Assembly (NCBI RefSeq): GCF_014180715.1
Contig: NZ_JACEFC010000003.1
Span: forward strand, 16,569 to 80,568
DNA from: Nocardioides stalactiti
Lineage (GTDB): Bacteria; Actinomycetota; Actinomycetes; Propionibacteriales; Nocardioidaceae
Length of the DNA stretch: 64,000 bases
Direction of reading: 5' to 3'
In this document: in pieces, positions 54,701 through 62,966 of the stretch
How positions within the stretch are numbered: position 1 is the stretch's first letter
Layout: each line of letters begins with the position of its first letter
Notes under the pieces: generated by a model
Databases searched by the model: none
What the model was told of the DNA's origin: nothing
Seen by the model: the letters and a program-made list of their open reading frames with translations, nothing else
Translations under genes and position numbers: made by a program

Positions 54701-55903
54701 TCAGGTTGCTCCGGCGGTCAGGAGCTCGGCCCGGTCGACGGGAAGTCCTTGGGCGATAGTCCGCTTGCTGAACACGAAGTCGCGCGGCCGGTTGACACAG
54801 TCAGCTGCGATGAGCTCCCCAGCGCGCAGGTAGAAGCAGCTGAAGTCGCGGTCGCTGATCGGGTCACCACTAAGTACGACCTCGTCGTACCCCGTGTTCA
54901 GTCCTGCGATCTGAAGCTTGACCTCGTACTGGTCCGACCAGAACCAGGGCAGCGCTCTGATCGTCCTGTCGTTACCGCACAAGGTGGCGGCAGCGACCTT
55001 CGCTTGTTCCCCGGCGCTTGGCACGGACTCAAGCCGAATGCGCCGGCCGTACCGTCCCATCAGGTGGCTAGCGCAGTCGCCCGCGGCCACGATGTCGTGG
55101 TCGCTGGTGCGGGCATGGTCGTCGATCACGACCCCGTCATCGACGAGGAGACCCGCGGCGGCAGCCAGCTCGGTGTTGGGCTCGATGCCAATCCCGACGA
55201 TGACGAGGTCAGCCGCGAGCTCGTCGCCATCGGCCAACCGGACCCCTCGGACGCGGTCCTCGCCACTCAGCGCCTCAACGACAGCACCGGTATGAATGGT
55301 CACTCCCGCGTCGCGGTGGATCCGCTCGTAGAACGCGGACACTTCCAGTGCGGTGACCCGCTCAAGCACGCGCTCGGCCGCCTCGACCACCGTCACGTCC
55401 AGTCCTAGAGCGTGGAGGGAAGCAGCGGTTTCCAGACCGATGTAGCCACCACCGATGATGACCGCTCGCCGACCCAGCTGTGAGGACTCCCTGATCTGCT
55501 CCACGTCCGCGAACGTGCGCAGATAGTGGACTCCGGAAAGGTCGGCTCCCGGAATGGTGAGCCGCCGAGCCCGGCCCCCCGTGCACAAGGCCAGCTTGTC
55601 GTAGGGCAGGGTCCGACCGCCCTCCAGCACGACGCGGCCCCTTGCACGGTCGATCGACTCCACACGCGCATCGACCAGCTGGATCTGCTGCTTGGCGTAG
55701 AACTCCGCCTTCCGAATAGTCAGCTCTTGCAAAGTGCTCTTGCCGGCGAGATAGGCCTTGGACAACGGCGGTCGCTGATAGGGCAACGTTGCCTCATCCC
55801 CCAACAGGACTACCTCGCCGTCCCAGCCTTCCTGGCGCAGGCTAGCGGCCAGTTGAGCCCCAGCATGGCTGGCTCCGACGACGATCGCGGTCCCGTTCGT
55901 CAT
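54701..55903 (-). CDS. NAD(P)H ferredoxin reductase of the P450 system
   Basis: 400 aa from ATG 55903 (ATGA overlap with CYP153). The FAD motif is VVGASHAGAQLAASLR (about 8-23) and the NAD motif IIGGGYIGLETAASL (149-163); AAGDCA is the second FAD site. It is a putidaredoxin/rhodocoxin-reductase type enzyme that passes electrons to the 2Fe-2S ferredoxin encoded two genes upstream. Confidence 0.93.
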   Translation of the reverse strand: MTNGTAIVVGASHAGAQLAASLRQEGWDGEVVLLGDEATLPYQRPPLSKAYLAGKSTLQELTIRKAEFYAKQQIQLVDARVESIDRARGRVVLEGGRTLPYDKLALCTGGRARRLTIPGADLSGVHYLRTFADVEQIRESSQLGRRAVIIGGGYIGLETAASLHALGLDVTVVEAAERVLERVTALEVSAFYERIHRDAGVTIHTGAVVEALSGEDRVRGVRLADGDELAADLVIVGIGIEPNTELAAAAGLLVDDGVVIDDHARTSDHDIVAAGDCASHLMGRYGRRIRLESVPSAGEQAKVAAATLCGNDRTIRALPWFWSDQYEVKLQIAGLNTGYDEVVLSGDPISDRDFSCFYLRAGELIAADCVNRPRDFVFSKRTIAQGLPVDRAELLTAGAT

Positions 55904-57288
55904 GCGCCGTTCTTCGCGGTCAGGCGCACCATGAGCTTGCTGATGCCCCGCACGAAGTTGGACTGGACGTACTCCGGCTCGCCGACGACCTCGATGTTCT
56001 CGAAGCGAGGAAGCAGTTCCTCCCACAAGATCCTCAACTGGAGCTCGGCCAGCCGGTTACCCATGCACCGGTGCACCCCGAATCCGAATGCAATGTGGTT
56101 GCGCGCATTCTTGCGGTCGATAATCAGTTCGTCAGGTCGCTCGAAGACGCGCTCGTCCCGGTTCCCCGAGGCGTACCACATGACCACCTTGTCGCCCTTG
56201 CGAATGAACTGCCCATTCAGCACTGTGTCCTTCTTGGCGACGCGGCGCATGTACGCGAGCGGGGTCTGCCAACGGATGATCTCCGAAACCATGTTCGGGA
56301 TCAGGTCCGGATTCGCCTTGAGCTTCTCGAACTGCTCGGGGAACTGGTTCAGCGCGAGCACGCCGCCACTCATCGAGTTGCGCGTGGTGTCGTTGCCGCC
56401 GACGATGAGCAGCACCAGGTTGCCCAGGAACTCCATCGGACGATCGATGAGGTCCTTGGTGTCCTCGTTGGTCTGCAGCATCGTGATCAGGTCGAAGCCG
56501 GGCTCCTCCCCAGCAGCGAGCCGGGCCGCCTTGTCGTGCCACAACGCGCTGAGACCCCGCGCCATATCGACCATGCCATTGAACACCTCGTCGTTGTCGG
56601 AGGGACCACCGTTGGCCTGCTCCATCGAGCTGGCCAGGTCAGACCACTCGACCAGCTTGCGACGCTGCTCGTAAGGGAAGTCGAGCAGGGTCGCCAGCAT
56701 CCGCGCCGTGAGCTCGATCGAGACGTTCTGCACCCAGTCGAACGGCTGGTCCACCGGGAGGTCGTCCAACACCTCGCGAACGCGCGAGCGAATCAGACTC
56801 TCCATCTCACGCAGGTTCTTTGGTGCGACCACCCCTTGGACCGCCGCTCGCTGCCGGTCGTGACGAGGCGGGTCCATCGCTATGAACATGGCGATGTCCA
56901 TGAACTTCGGAGGCGCACCGATGATGATGAACGGCTCTGCCGAGAAGACCTCGTGGTTCTTGTCGACAGCGATGATGTCGGCGTGCCGGGTGACCGACCA
57001 GAACGGCCCGAACGGGCTGTTGGGCTGGTAGTGCACGGGAGCCTCGTTCCGCACACGCTCGAAGTACGACCGCCACTTGCCCTGGCGGTAGAGGAACGGG
57101 TTGCTCAGGTCGATGTCGGCGAGCTCGACCTCCTCCACGGGCGGGATGGGACTCTCGACGAAGATCTTCTGTCCATTCGTCCCGGTCACCCAGCGACGAG
57201 TCTTGTCGTAGAGATGGGCGCCCCGGATCTGCAACTCGATCGGGAGGGTCGACTGGACCTTCTCGCTCAGCGTGTCTGCAACGTTCAT
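55900..57288 (-). CDS. cyp153: CYP153-family cytochrome P450 (terminal alkane hydroxylase type)
   Basis: 462 aa. Heme Cys408 is in FGFGVHRCMGNRLAE, which together with GGNDTTRNSMSGG and LAYMRRVAKKDTVLNGQFI is characteristic of CYP153. These enzymes hydroxylate the end carbon of medium-chain alkanes and similar chains. The three components (ferredoxin, P450, reductase) are contiguous. I use ATG 57288; GTG 57318, which overlaps the ferredoxin stop, is an alternative and would add ten residues. Confidence 0.92.
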   Translation of the reverse strand: MNVADTLSEKVQSTLPIELQIRGAHLYDKTRRWVTGTNGQKIFVESPIPPVEEVELADIDLSNPFLYRQGKWRSYFERVRNEAPVHYQPNSPFGPFWSVTRHADIIAVDKNHEVFSAEPFIIIGAPPKFMDIAMFIAMDPPRHDRQRAAVQGVVAPKNLREMESLIRSRVREVLDDLPVDQPFDWVQNVSIELTARMLATLLDFPYEQRRKLVEWSDLASSMEQANGGPSDNDEVFNGMVDMARGLSALWHDKAARLAAGEEPGFDLITMLQTNEDTKDLIDRPMEFLGNLVLLIVGGNDTTRNSMSGGVLALNQFPEQFEKLKANPDLIPNMVSEIIRWQTPLAYMRRVAKKDTVLNGQFIRKGDKVVMWYASGNRDERVFERPDELIIDRKNARNHIAFGFGVHRCMGNRLAELQLRILWEELLPRFENIEVVGEPEYVQSNFVRGISKLMVRLTAKNGA

Positions 57289-57314
57289 GATTATCGATCC
57301 ACTTCTCTTGTCGA

Positions 57315-57635
57315 TCACATCTGGAACTCAGGCAGCTGGACGATGAGGCCGTCCCACTCCTGCGACACCCTCATCTGACAGGACAGTCGGGACGTGGGCT
57401 GCCGTTCAGGATTCATCGACAGCATCTCCTCCTCGACGGGCTCGGAGAGACCCACCGTGTCCGACCAGTGCGCGTCGACGATCACATGACAGGTGCCGCA
57501 CGCGGCTTCTCCCCCGCAGTCGCCGTCGATGCCTGGCACCATGTTGTCTACAGCGATCTGCATGAGCGACTGGCCCTCGTCCAGCGGCGCCTCGTGCTTC
57601 TCGCCGTCGTGGGATACGAAGGTGACTACTCCCAT
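57315..57635 (-). CDS. 2Fe-2S ferredoxin of the CYP153 system
   Basis: 106 aa. The cluster ligands Cys40, Cys46, Cys49 and Cys86 (DCGGEAACGTC and LSCQM) match adrenodoxin/putidaredoxin-type ferredoxins. GGAG lies 7 nt before ATG 57635, which makes this the start rather than the upstream one. It is the first gene of the operon and shuttles electrons from the reductase to the P450. Confidence 0.94.
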   Translation of the reverse strand: MGVVTFVSHDGEKHEAPLDEGQSLMQIAVDNMVPGIDGDCGGEAACGTCHVIVDAHWSDTVGLSEPVEEEMLSMNPERQPTSRLSCQMRVSQEWDGLIVQLPEFQM

Positions 57636-57653
57636 GGTCCAACTCCTCACGGA

Positions 57654-57668
57654 TCGAAACGTGTTCGA
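57654..57668. promoter_or_regulatory. Possible operator between the CYP153 operon and AraC gene
   Basis: TCGAA-ACGTG-TTCGA is a 5-bp inverted repeat with a 5-nt spacer, 19 nt upstream of the ferredoxin start and in the 112-bp divergent region. It could bind the AraC protein, but short repeats like this also occur by chance. Confidence 0.35.
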
Positions 57669-57747
57669 AAGTCTTGTGAGTCCGATCCCGTGTGGCTATG
57701 GTCACCTCAGTCAGAATGTTGTGATTTCGGCTCAGAGGACGCACTGC

Positions 57748-58773
57748 ATGCGCGCGCCCGAACCCGGCGTCCCTCCCCTCGCCTTCGCGCAGATGCTGCT
57801 CAGCGCCGCGATCGGACCCGAGGCTAGGGCCCGATTTCGCGAGGTCATGGCCCGCGAGGGAACCCATGAGGCTGCCCTGGTGGCGTCCGGCGTCCCGGCA
57901 CCGGTGCGCTGGTTTCGGGAGGTCTTCCCAGATCTCGATACGGACGAGGCGACCCGACTGGGGTTGGATTTCGCCGAGCACGCTCACCTGACCTCCTTCG
58001 GACCATTGAGCATGCCGCTGGTGAGCGCGGGATCAGTCGCCGAGATCGTCGAGCTCCTCGCCTATCTGCCGTTGATCTCGACCGCCGTGCGCCCCCAGTT
58101 CCACACCAACGAGCGTGGTCTCACGGTCGGGCTTACCGGCCACACGGGCGATCCGGACCTGGACTGCCTGGTCATCGCCTACTGCGGGGCCACGGTGCTG
58201 CGCCTCTTGGACATGCTCGCCGGGACCTTGCCCTCGATCAGACTCCACCTCGGCTGGCCGACACCGTCGTCCTGGACCGAGGAAGGGGGACCGCGCGGCA
58301 CGCGTGTGATCTTCGACGCCCCCACCTCCTACGTGCAGGTCCCTCGAGATGCCCTCGACGAGGCATGCCGCTTCGCCGACCCCGTCGCATACCGCGTCGC
58401 GATATCGGAACTGCGCCGAGCGCTGGAGCGACGCGACGGTGCAGTCTCCTTCTCGGAGCGAGTGCGGGTCATCCTGGAGGACGACCCCAGTCAGTTTCAC
58501 AGCCAGCGCGTCGCTCACCAGCTCTGCATCTCCACGAGCACCCTTAAGAGGAAGCTCGCCGAGGAGGGAACCACCTTCCGAGACATCCGCGAGTCCTGGC
58601 TGCGGGAACGGGCTATCGTTCGCCTGCTCGACTCGTCCGCGACGATAAGTCAGGTGGCTGGCGAGCTCGGCTATAGCGATCTCACCAACTTCTCGCATGC
58701 CTTCAAGCGGTGGACTGGACAGTCCCCGAGCGAGTTTCGCCAACTCAGCGCGCGCTTCCGCGACCACGGTTGA
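57748..58773 (+). CDS. AraC-family transcriptional regulator
   Basis: 341 aa from ATG 57748 (AGAGG upstream); the open frame further upstream overlaps the divergent promoter. The N-terminal 230 residues are an OruR/ArgR-like ligand-binding domain. The C-terminal double HTH includes CISTSTLKRKLAEEG and GELGYSDLTNFSHAFKRWTG (about 310-330). Its divergence from the CYP153 operon suggests an activator responding to an alkane-like substrate, as AraC-type regulators do in other CYP153 loci. Confidence 0.9.
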   Translation: MRAPEPGVPPLAFAQMLLSAAIGPEARARFREVMAREGTHEAALVASGVPAPVRWFREVFPDLDTDEATRLGLDFAEHAHLTSFGPLSMPLVSAGSVAEIVELLAYLPLISTAVRPQFHTNERGLTVGLTGHTGDPDLDCLVIAYCGATVLRLLDMLAGTLPSIRLHLGWPTPSSWTEEGGPRGTRVIFDAPTSYVQVPRDALDEACRFADPVAYRVAISELRRALERRDGAVSFSERVRVILEDDPSQFHSQRVAHQLCISTSTLKRKLAEEGTTFRDIRESWLRERAIVRLLDSSATISQVAGELGYSDLTNFSHAFKRWTGQSPSEFRQLSARFRDHG

Positions 58774-59128
58774 TCAGTGAGTCCCCGATAGCGGTGTAGC
58801 GCGATCCAGGTCGGAACTGGGCCGATCTATTCACGCTGCCCCGGCTCAGAACGCCCCCAGAACACGGGCTTGCCAGCGAGGGCCCCGCATTGTCGAGGCC
58901 CTCGTTGCATCTGGACGTTTCACGAGAGCAAACTGCGCTTCCCAGACCCTGACTCGTCCCCGGTGCCGAGTGCCTGATCAGGCTCGTAATCGATGAGCCC
59001 GCGGTTGGCCGAGCCCCGTATGCAGGCACGAGCGACGTGGGGCAAGGTGGGCCTGATGCGCTCGGTCTGCGAGTGGCTATGCGTTGCACGTCTGCGATCA
59101 AGTGGCCCATCCGCAGTGGGCGTCGGAA
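58774..59128. other. Convergent intergenic region with a weak hairpin
   Basis: CGAGGGCC (58877-58884) and GGCCCTCG (58897-58904) form an 8-bp stem with a 12-nt loop between the converging AraC and TetR genes; it may be a terminator for either. I see no gene in the rest. Confidence 0.4.
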
Positions 59129-59800
59129 TCATTGGACGCTGAGGAAACTGTCGTCGTCGATTGGGAGCCCCACGCTCTGGGCGAGATCACGCATGACCAA
59201 CCAGACCTGGTGCGCGATCCGTGCGACGACCTCTTCCTGGGACTCGTCGCGGTGGTCCAGCCACCAGATTATCCCGGCGTCGACCATGCCCATGAGCCCG
59301 GCCATGACGCCGTCCGGGGGATCAACTTGGACGTCAGGAGTGCGCAAGTAGGCCGACGCTGCGGCCACCACCTCACCCAGGAATCGCGTCCGCCCCAGCC
59401 TGGCGCGGTGAGTGTCCTTGCTCTGCTGGCGTGCGGCCATGAAGCGATAGAGATTCGGATGTCCGGCAGCCCAACCGACGGCAGCACCTATCACACCCCC
59501 GATGATTGTTGGAGCTGTACCACTCACTCGCATGGCGGGCCGAACAGCATCAATGAGCTGGTCGGAAGCGAACCGCAGCACTTCGCTCTCGAGATCCTCC
59601 TTACTGTCGAAGTGGCGGTAGACGTGGGGCCGCGCCACCCCAGCCCGGTCCGCAATCTGGGCGGTGCCGACCCCGACCCCGTGCTCCTCGATCGCGCCGG
59701 CAGCGGCGACAACGATCCGGTCACGCTGCGGGGCTCGGTGGGATTCGTGCGCGGTCGACCGGCGCACCACGGCCGTGTCCACCCACTTCGCGATATCCAC
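59129..59800 (-). CDS. TetR-family transcriptional regulator
   Basis: 223 aa. The HTH is GTAQIADRAGVARPHVYRHFDSKEDLE (about 44-70). A longer N-terminal arm (MDIAKWVDTAVVRRSTAHESHRAP) precedes it. Start GTG 59800. It diverges from the acyl-CoA dehydrogenase gene over a region with two GGTAC palindromes and probably represses it. Confidence 0.9.
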   Translation of the reverse strand: MDIAKWVDTAVVRRSTAHESHRAPQRDRIVVAAAGAIEEHGVGVGTAQIADRAGVARPHVYRHFDSKEDLESEVLRFASDQLIDAVRPAMRVSGTAPTIIGGVIGAAVGWAAGHPNLYRFMAARQQSKDTHRARLGRTRFLGEVVAAASAYLRTPDVQVDPPDGVMAGLMGMVDAGIIWWLDHRDESQEEVVARIAHQVWLVMRDLAQSVGLPIDDDSFLSVQ

Positions 59801-59829
59801 GACCGCAATCTAACCCACGGCACTGGCGC

Positions 59830-59868
59830 GGGTACACGTCGTACCCGTAGTCTGGTACAGGTTGTACC
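59830..59868. promoter_or_regulatory. Tandem palindromic operators, TetR / acyl-CoA dehydrogenase
   Basis: GGGTAC-ACGTC-GTACCC (59830-59846) and GGTACA-GGT-TGTACC (59854-59868) are two perfect inverted repeats 24 bp apart, about two helical turns, between the divergent genes. The second has the same 6-3-6 plan as the sites at 25192 and 62946. Confidence 0.7.
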
Positions 59869-59895
59869 CGGCACTCACTACCCCTTGGAGGACCT

Positions 59896-61053
59896 ATGCC
59901 CGGCCGCCGTTCGCCCTGGATGACCCAGGACCTGGACGACTTCCGTCAGCTCGCCCGCATGTTCTGCGAGAAGGAGATCAAGCCCCACATGGAGCGGTTC
60001 ATCGCGCAAAAGCGCGTCGACCGCGAACTTTGGACCCGAGCTGGCGAGCTCGGCCTGTTGTGCGCGTCCATTCCAGAGGAGTACGGCGGGGGCGGCGGCA
60101 ACTTCTTTCACGAGGCGATCCTCATCGAGGAGCAGGCACGCATTGGCGACAGCAGCTGGGGCGCTTCGCTACACAGCGGCATCGTCGCGCACTACCTGCT
60201 GCACTACGGCACCGAGGAGCAAAAGCAGGAGTGGCTCCCCAAGATGGCGTCCGGCGAGGTCGTCACCGCCATCGCGATGACCGAGCCCGGCACAGGTTCG
60301 GACCTACAAGGAATCAAGACCAGGGCAATCCGAGAAGGCGACGAGTACGTCATCAACGGCGCTAAGACCTTCATCACCAACGGCTACCACGCCGACATGG
60401 TCCTGCTCGCCTGCAAGACCACCCCCGATGAGGCCGCTGCAGGCGTGTCCCTGGTCATCGTGCCGACGAACGCCGAGGGATTTCGCCGTGGCCGGGTCCT
60501 TGACAAGATCGGCCTGAAGGGCCAAGACACCTGCGAACTCTTCTTCGATGACGTACGGGTGCCTGCCAGCAACTTGCTCGGTACCGAAGAGGGCCAAGGC
60601 TTCATCCAGCTCATGATGCAGCTGCCGCAGGAGCGGCTCCTCGTCGCAATCAGCTGTGCCGCGTCGATGGATCTGATGCTCGACCTGACACATGAGTACA
60701 CATTGTCGCGCGAGGCGTTCGGCAAGCCAATTTTCGGATTTCAGAACACCAAGTTCAAGCTCGCCGAGGTCGCTACCGAGGCCCGCGTTACCCGCGCCTT
60801 CATCGACGAGTGTCTTGACCTGCACGTCAAGGGCGAACTGGATATCCCGACCGCCGCCATGGCCAAGTACTGGTCGTCGGAGCGGGCTCAGCAAGTAGCC
60901 GACATTTGCCTGCAACTCCACGGCGGCTACGGCTACATGGAGGAGTATCCGATTGCCCGCGCGTGGACGGACCTGCGCATCAGTCAGATCTACGCCGGCA
61001 CCACCGAGATCATGAAGGAGATCATCGCCCGGTCTCTGCCGACGCCCACCTGA
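59896..61053 (+). CDS. Acyl-CoA dehydrogenase, long-chain/isovaleryl type
   Basis: 385 aa. MTEPGTGSD (about 128-136) and the QLHGGYGYMEEYP region bind FAD and substrate. In the usual medium-chain position (IYEGT) this protein has IYAGTTEI, with Ala instead of the catalytic Glu. A Glu is instead at about 246 in LPQERLL, the position used by long-chain and isovaleryl-CoA dehydrogenases. It would catalyse the first beta-oxidation step. TTGGAGG precedes the ATG. Confidence 0.92.
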   Translation: MPGRRSPWMTQDLDDFRQLARMFCEKEIKPHMERFIAQKRVDRELWTRAGELGLLCASIPEEYGGGGGNFFHEAILIEEQARIGDSSWGASLHSGIVAHYLLHYGTEEQKQEWLPKMASGEVVTAIAMTEPGTGSDLQGIKTRAIREGDEYVINGAKTFITNGYHADMVLLACKTTPDEAAAGVSLVIVPTNAEGFRRGRVLDKIGLKGQDTCELFFDDVRVPASNLLGTEEGQGFIQLMMQLPQERLLVAISCAASMDLMLDLTHEYTLSREAFGKPIFGFQNTKFKLAEVATEARVTRAFIDECLDLHVKGELDIPTAAMAKYWSSERAQQVADICLQLHGGYGYMEEYPIARAWTDLRISQIYAGTTEIMKEIIARSLPTPT

Positions 61054-61187
61054 TCCGGGCCTCGGCTGTCCGAGGCAGTCCCGGATTCCCGCAGCTCTTC
61101 GGTGGCGCCAGCACATTAGTAAGGCGAGATCCACGCGGCGAAACAAGCGGGTTCAGATCGCACGCGCTGTTCACCACAACAGTTGAT

Positions 61188-61224
61188 GGGACCCGGACAG
61201 ACCCTTGAGGTCGGTCCGGGTCCC
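61188..61224 (+). terminator. Strong hairpin terminator after acyl-CoA dehydrogenase
   Basis: GGGACCCGGAC (61188-61198) pairs perfectly with GTCCGGGTCCC (61214-61224). An inner GACC/GGTC pair continues the stem past one mismatch to a CTTGA loop. It lies 135 nt after the stop. The wider 61054-61363 region shows no gene. Confidence 0.75.
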
Positions 61225-61363
61225 TGCTTGAGGTCGAACTCCGATCTGGCATCTGCGGGAGATCCAGCACTCAACCACACAGTCCACCTGGAGCGCGGAC
61301 CCCACTCCCGACTCGCTCCTGACAGTCCAACACCCCCGCTCAAAGGCCAGCCGCGTGGTATGT

Positions 61364-61378
61364 TGCACTGTGAGTACA
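61364..61378. promoter_or_regulatory. Predicted operator copy upstream of the small unknown gene
   Basis: TGCACT-GTG-AGTACA differs by one arm base from a perfect 6-3-6 palindrome, and it is followed by AACTA exactly as in the site at 62946-62960. It lies 213 nt before the next gene. Confidence 0.55.
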
Positions 61379-61590
61379 AACTACAGCTACAAACGATCAG
61401 TCTGACATGCGCGCTCCCGTGAGCGGTACGGGGCGGTCTGCCTGGGCTCACCACCGCGAAGGACCGCTCCCCGGACCAGGTAGAGCCGGGACCGGCTCGA
61501 CGCGTCGCACGAAGGGAGTCACCGCTGCGATCGATGCGCTTGAGGCAGCAGCGGCCTTCCTCACCAGATCCACACGGAATGGAGTCGACC

Positions 61591-62115
61591 ATGACGCACG
61601 CACCCACCTACAGGCGAGCCGCTGTTCTCCAGGCCGTCATCAAGGAGGCCCAGGCCAGGCAGGACGGCCACCTCCCGTGCGAACTTCCGGGAGTGAGCAT
61701 CACCTTCCACGACACCGAAGACCTCATCGGCGCGCTCCTCCTCCGCTGGCACACGCGGCTGGCTACCGCGCTCGAACGCTCGGTGGCCGACGAACCGCTG
61801 GACCGAGAAGCGGCGGTAGTGAGGGCTTGGCGGACGGCCCGAGACGAGACGGCCGGGCTTCGCCTCGTCCTTGACCGTCTCGCGGCCAATCCGCCGAACG
61901 ATGCCGTGGAACGTGCACTCTGCACTACGGCGCGCAATGACTGGGCCTATATGGCGGTGGCGGCAGGGCTGGCGAGCACCCTCGACGCGACCGCCGCGCG
62001 CGTCGGCCGCCAGCTGGAGTTGAAGGCGCGCAACGGCGATCACCCCGAGCTCCTCGCCGCCGTGTCCGCGCCGGAGTCGTTGCTGATGCGGCTGCGAGAT
62101 GTACTCACCGCCTGA
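61591..62115 (+). CDS. Unrecognised alpha-helical protein
   Basis: 174 aa; GGAG six bases before ATG 61591 decides the start over ATG 61579. It is almost wholly helical, Ala/Leu/Arg/Glu-rich and without membrane segments or Cys clusters. A short segment (ELPGVSITFHDTEDLIGALLLRWHTRL) at about 25-50 stands out. No family is recognised. An operator like that of the neighbouring TetR lies upstream, so it may belong to that regulon. Confidence 0.65.
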   Translation: MTHAPTYRRAAVLQAVIKEAQARQDGHLPCELPGVSITFHDTEDLIGALLLRWHTRLATALERSVADEPLDREAAVVRAWRTARDETAGLRLVLDRLAANPPNDAVERALCTTARNDWAYMAVAAGLASTLDATAARVGRQLELKARNGDHPELLAAVSAPESLLMRLRDVLTA

Positions 62116-62231
62116 CAGCGTGCGCGACAGCGGAACAAGCAGGTCGACGATCACCTGATTGAACTGCCCCTGGAGGTGCGGAGGTCACGGACGCTCTAGT
62201 CCCGGGAGTCCGGATCCGGACCGCTGCCGTG

Positions 62232-62270
62232 GTCGTGGTCGTGGGTCGTGGTCGTGGGTCGTGGTCGTGA
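62232..62270. repeat. Three 13-bp tandem repeats
   Basis: The unit GTCGTGGTCGTGG is repeated three times without gaps, the last copy ending in A. It lies between the ends of the unknown gene and the TetR gene, downstream of both. The unit itself is made of GTCGTG repeats. Confidence 0.85.
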
Positions 62271-62281
62271 CCCAGGTCCGC

Positions 62282-62866
62282 TCACGTCTCGGTCTGCAGT
62301 CCACCCAGGATGACGTCACAGACCTCGTTGGCCACAGTGGCGGGATCGCTCGACAATCCCGCCACGGCGTGGGTAAGGCCGGCGACGGTGACCGCCCCGA
62401 ACACGCTGAGCGCGGCGGCGAAGGGGTTGTCGAGTTTGCGCAGGGTGCCGTCTTCGACGCCCTCTTCCAGGAGACGTTCGACTGGCTCGTGGAAGGCCAT
62501 TTGCAGTGCCTTGGCCAGGTCGGGAAGTCGAGACGCACGGCCAAGTTCACCGACCAGGGCGCGGCAGACGGCCGGGTTCTCGAGCATCACCGAGAGCTGG
62601 GCGCCCACGACTGCTTTGAGTCGGTCTCGGGCGGTGCCGGTGCCGGCTACTGCGGTGCCGACCTCGCCGGCGACGAGATCGAGCATGTCGTGGAGCAGGA
62701 ACGCGAGGATCTCGTCTTTGCCGGTGAAGTAGTAGTACAGCGTTGCTCTCGGGATGCCGGCCGCCTCGGCGATTTCGTCGATCTTGGCGTCCCCGATTCC
62801 GCGCTCGGCGATCAGCTCGGCCGCGCCGTACAGCTTGGCGGCCAACTTGGCCGGTACCTGTCGCAC
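62282..62866 (-). CDS. TetR-family transcriptional regulator
   Basis: 194 aa from GTG 62866, chosen because GGGAG lies 7 nt upstream and similarity to the paralogue at 25253 begins there (RQVPAKLAAKLYGAAELIAERG). The HTH is KIDEIAEAAGIPRATLYYYFTGKDEILAF. The C-terminal domain shares PAVCRALVG and LLEEGV with the paralogue. It is probably autoregulated through the palindrome at 62946. Confidence 0.9.
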   Translation of the reverse strand: MRQVPAKLAAKLYGAAELIAERGIGDAKIDEIAEAAGIPRATLYYYFTGKDEILAFLLHDMLDLVAGEVGTAVAGTGTARDRLKAVVGAQLSVMLENPAVCRALVGELGRASRLPDLAKALQMAFHEPVERLLEEGVEDGTLRKLDNPFAAALSVFGAVTVAGLTHAVAGLSSDPATVANEVCDVILGGLQTET

Positions 62867-62945
62867 GGACCCACTCCCGACTCGCTCGAGTCGAAGCCTC
62901 AGCCATTCTGACGCTCGACACCCCTTTGGTGCCAATAGCCTATGC

Positions 62946-62960
62946 TGTACTGCAAGTACA
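62946..62960. promoter_or_regulatory. TetR operator
   Basis: TGTACT-GCA-AGTACA is a perfect 6-3-6 palindrome 80 nt upstream of the TetR start. Its ACT-N3-AGT core matches the site at 25192-25206 next to the paralogous regulator. Confidence 0.7.
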
Positions 62961-62966
62961 AACTAG

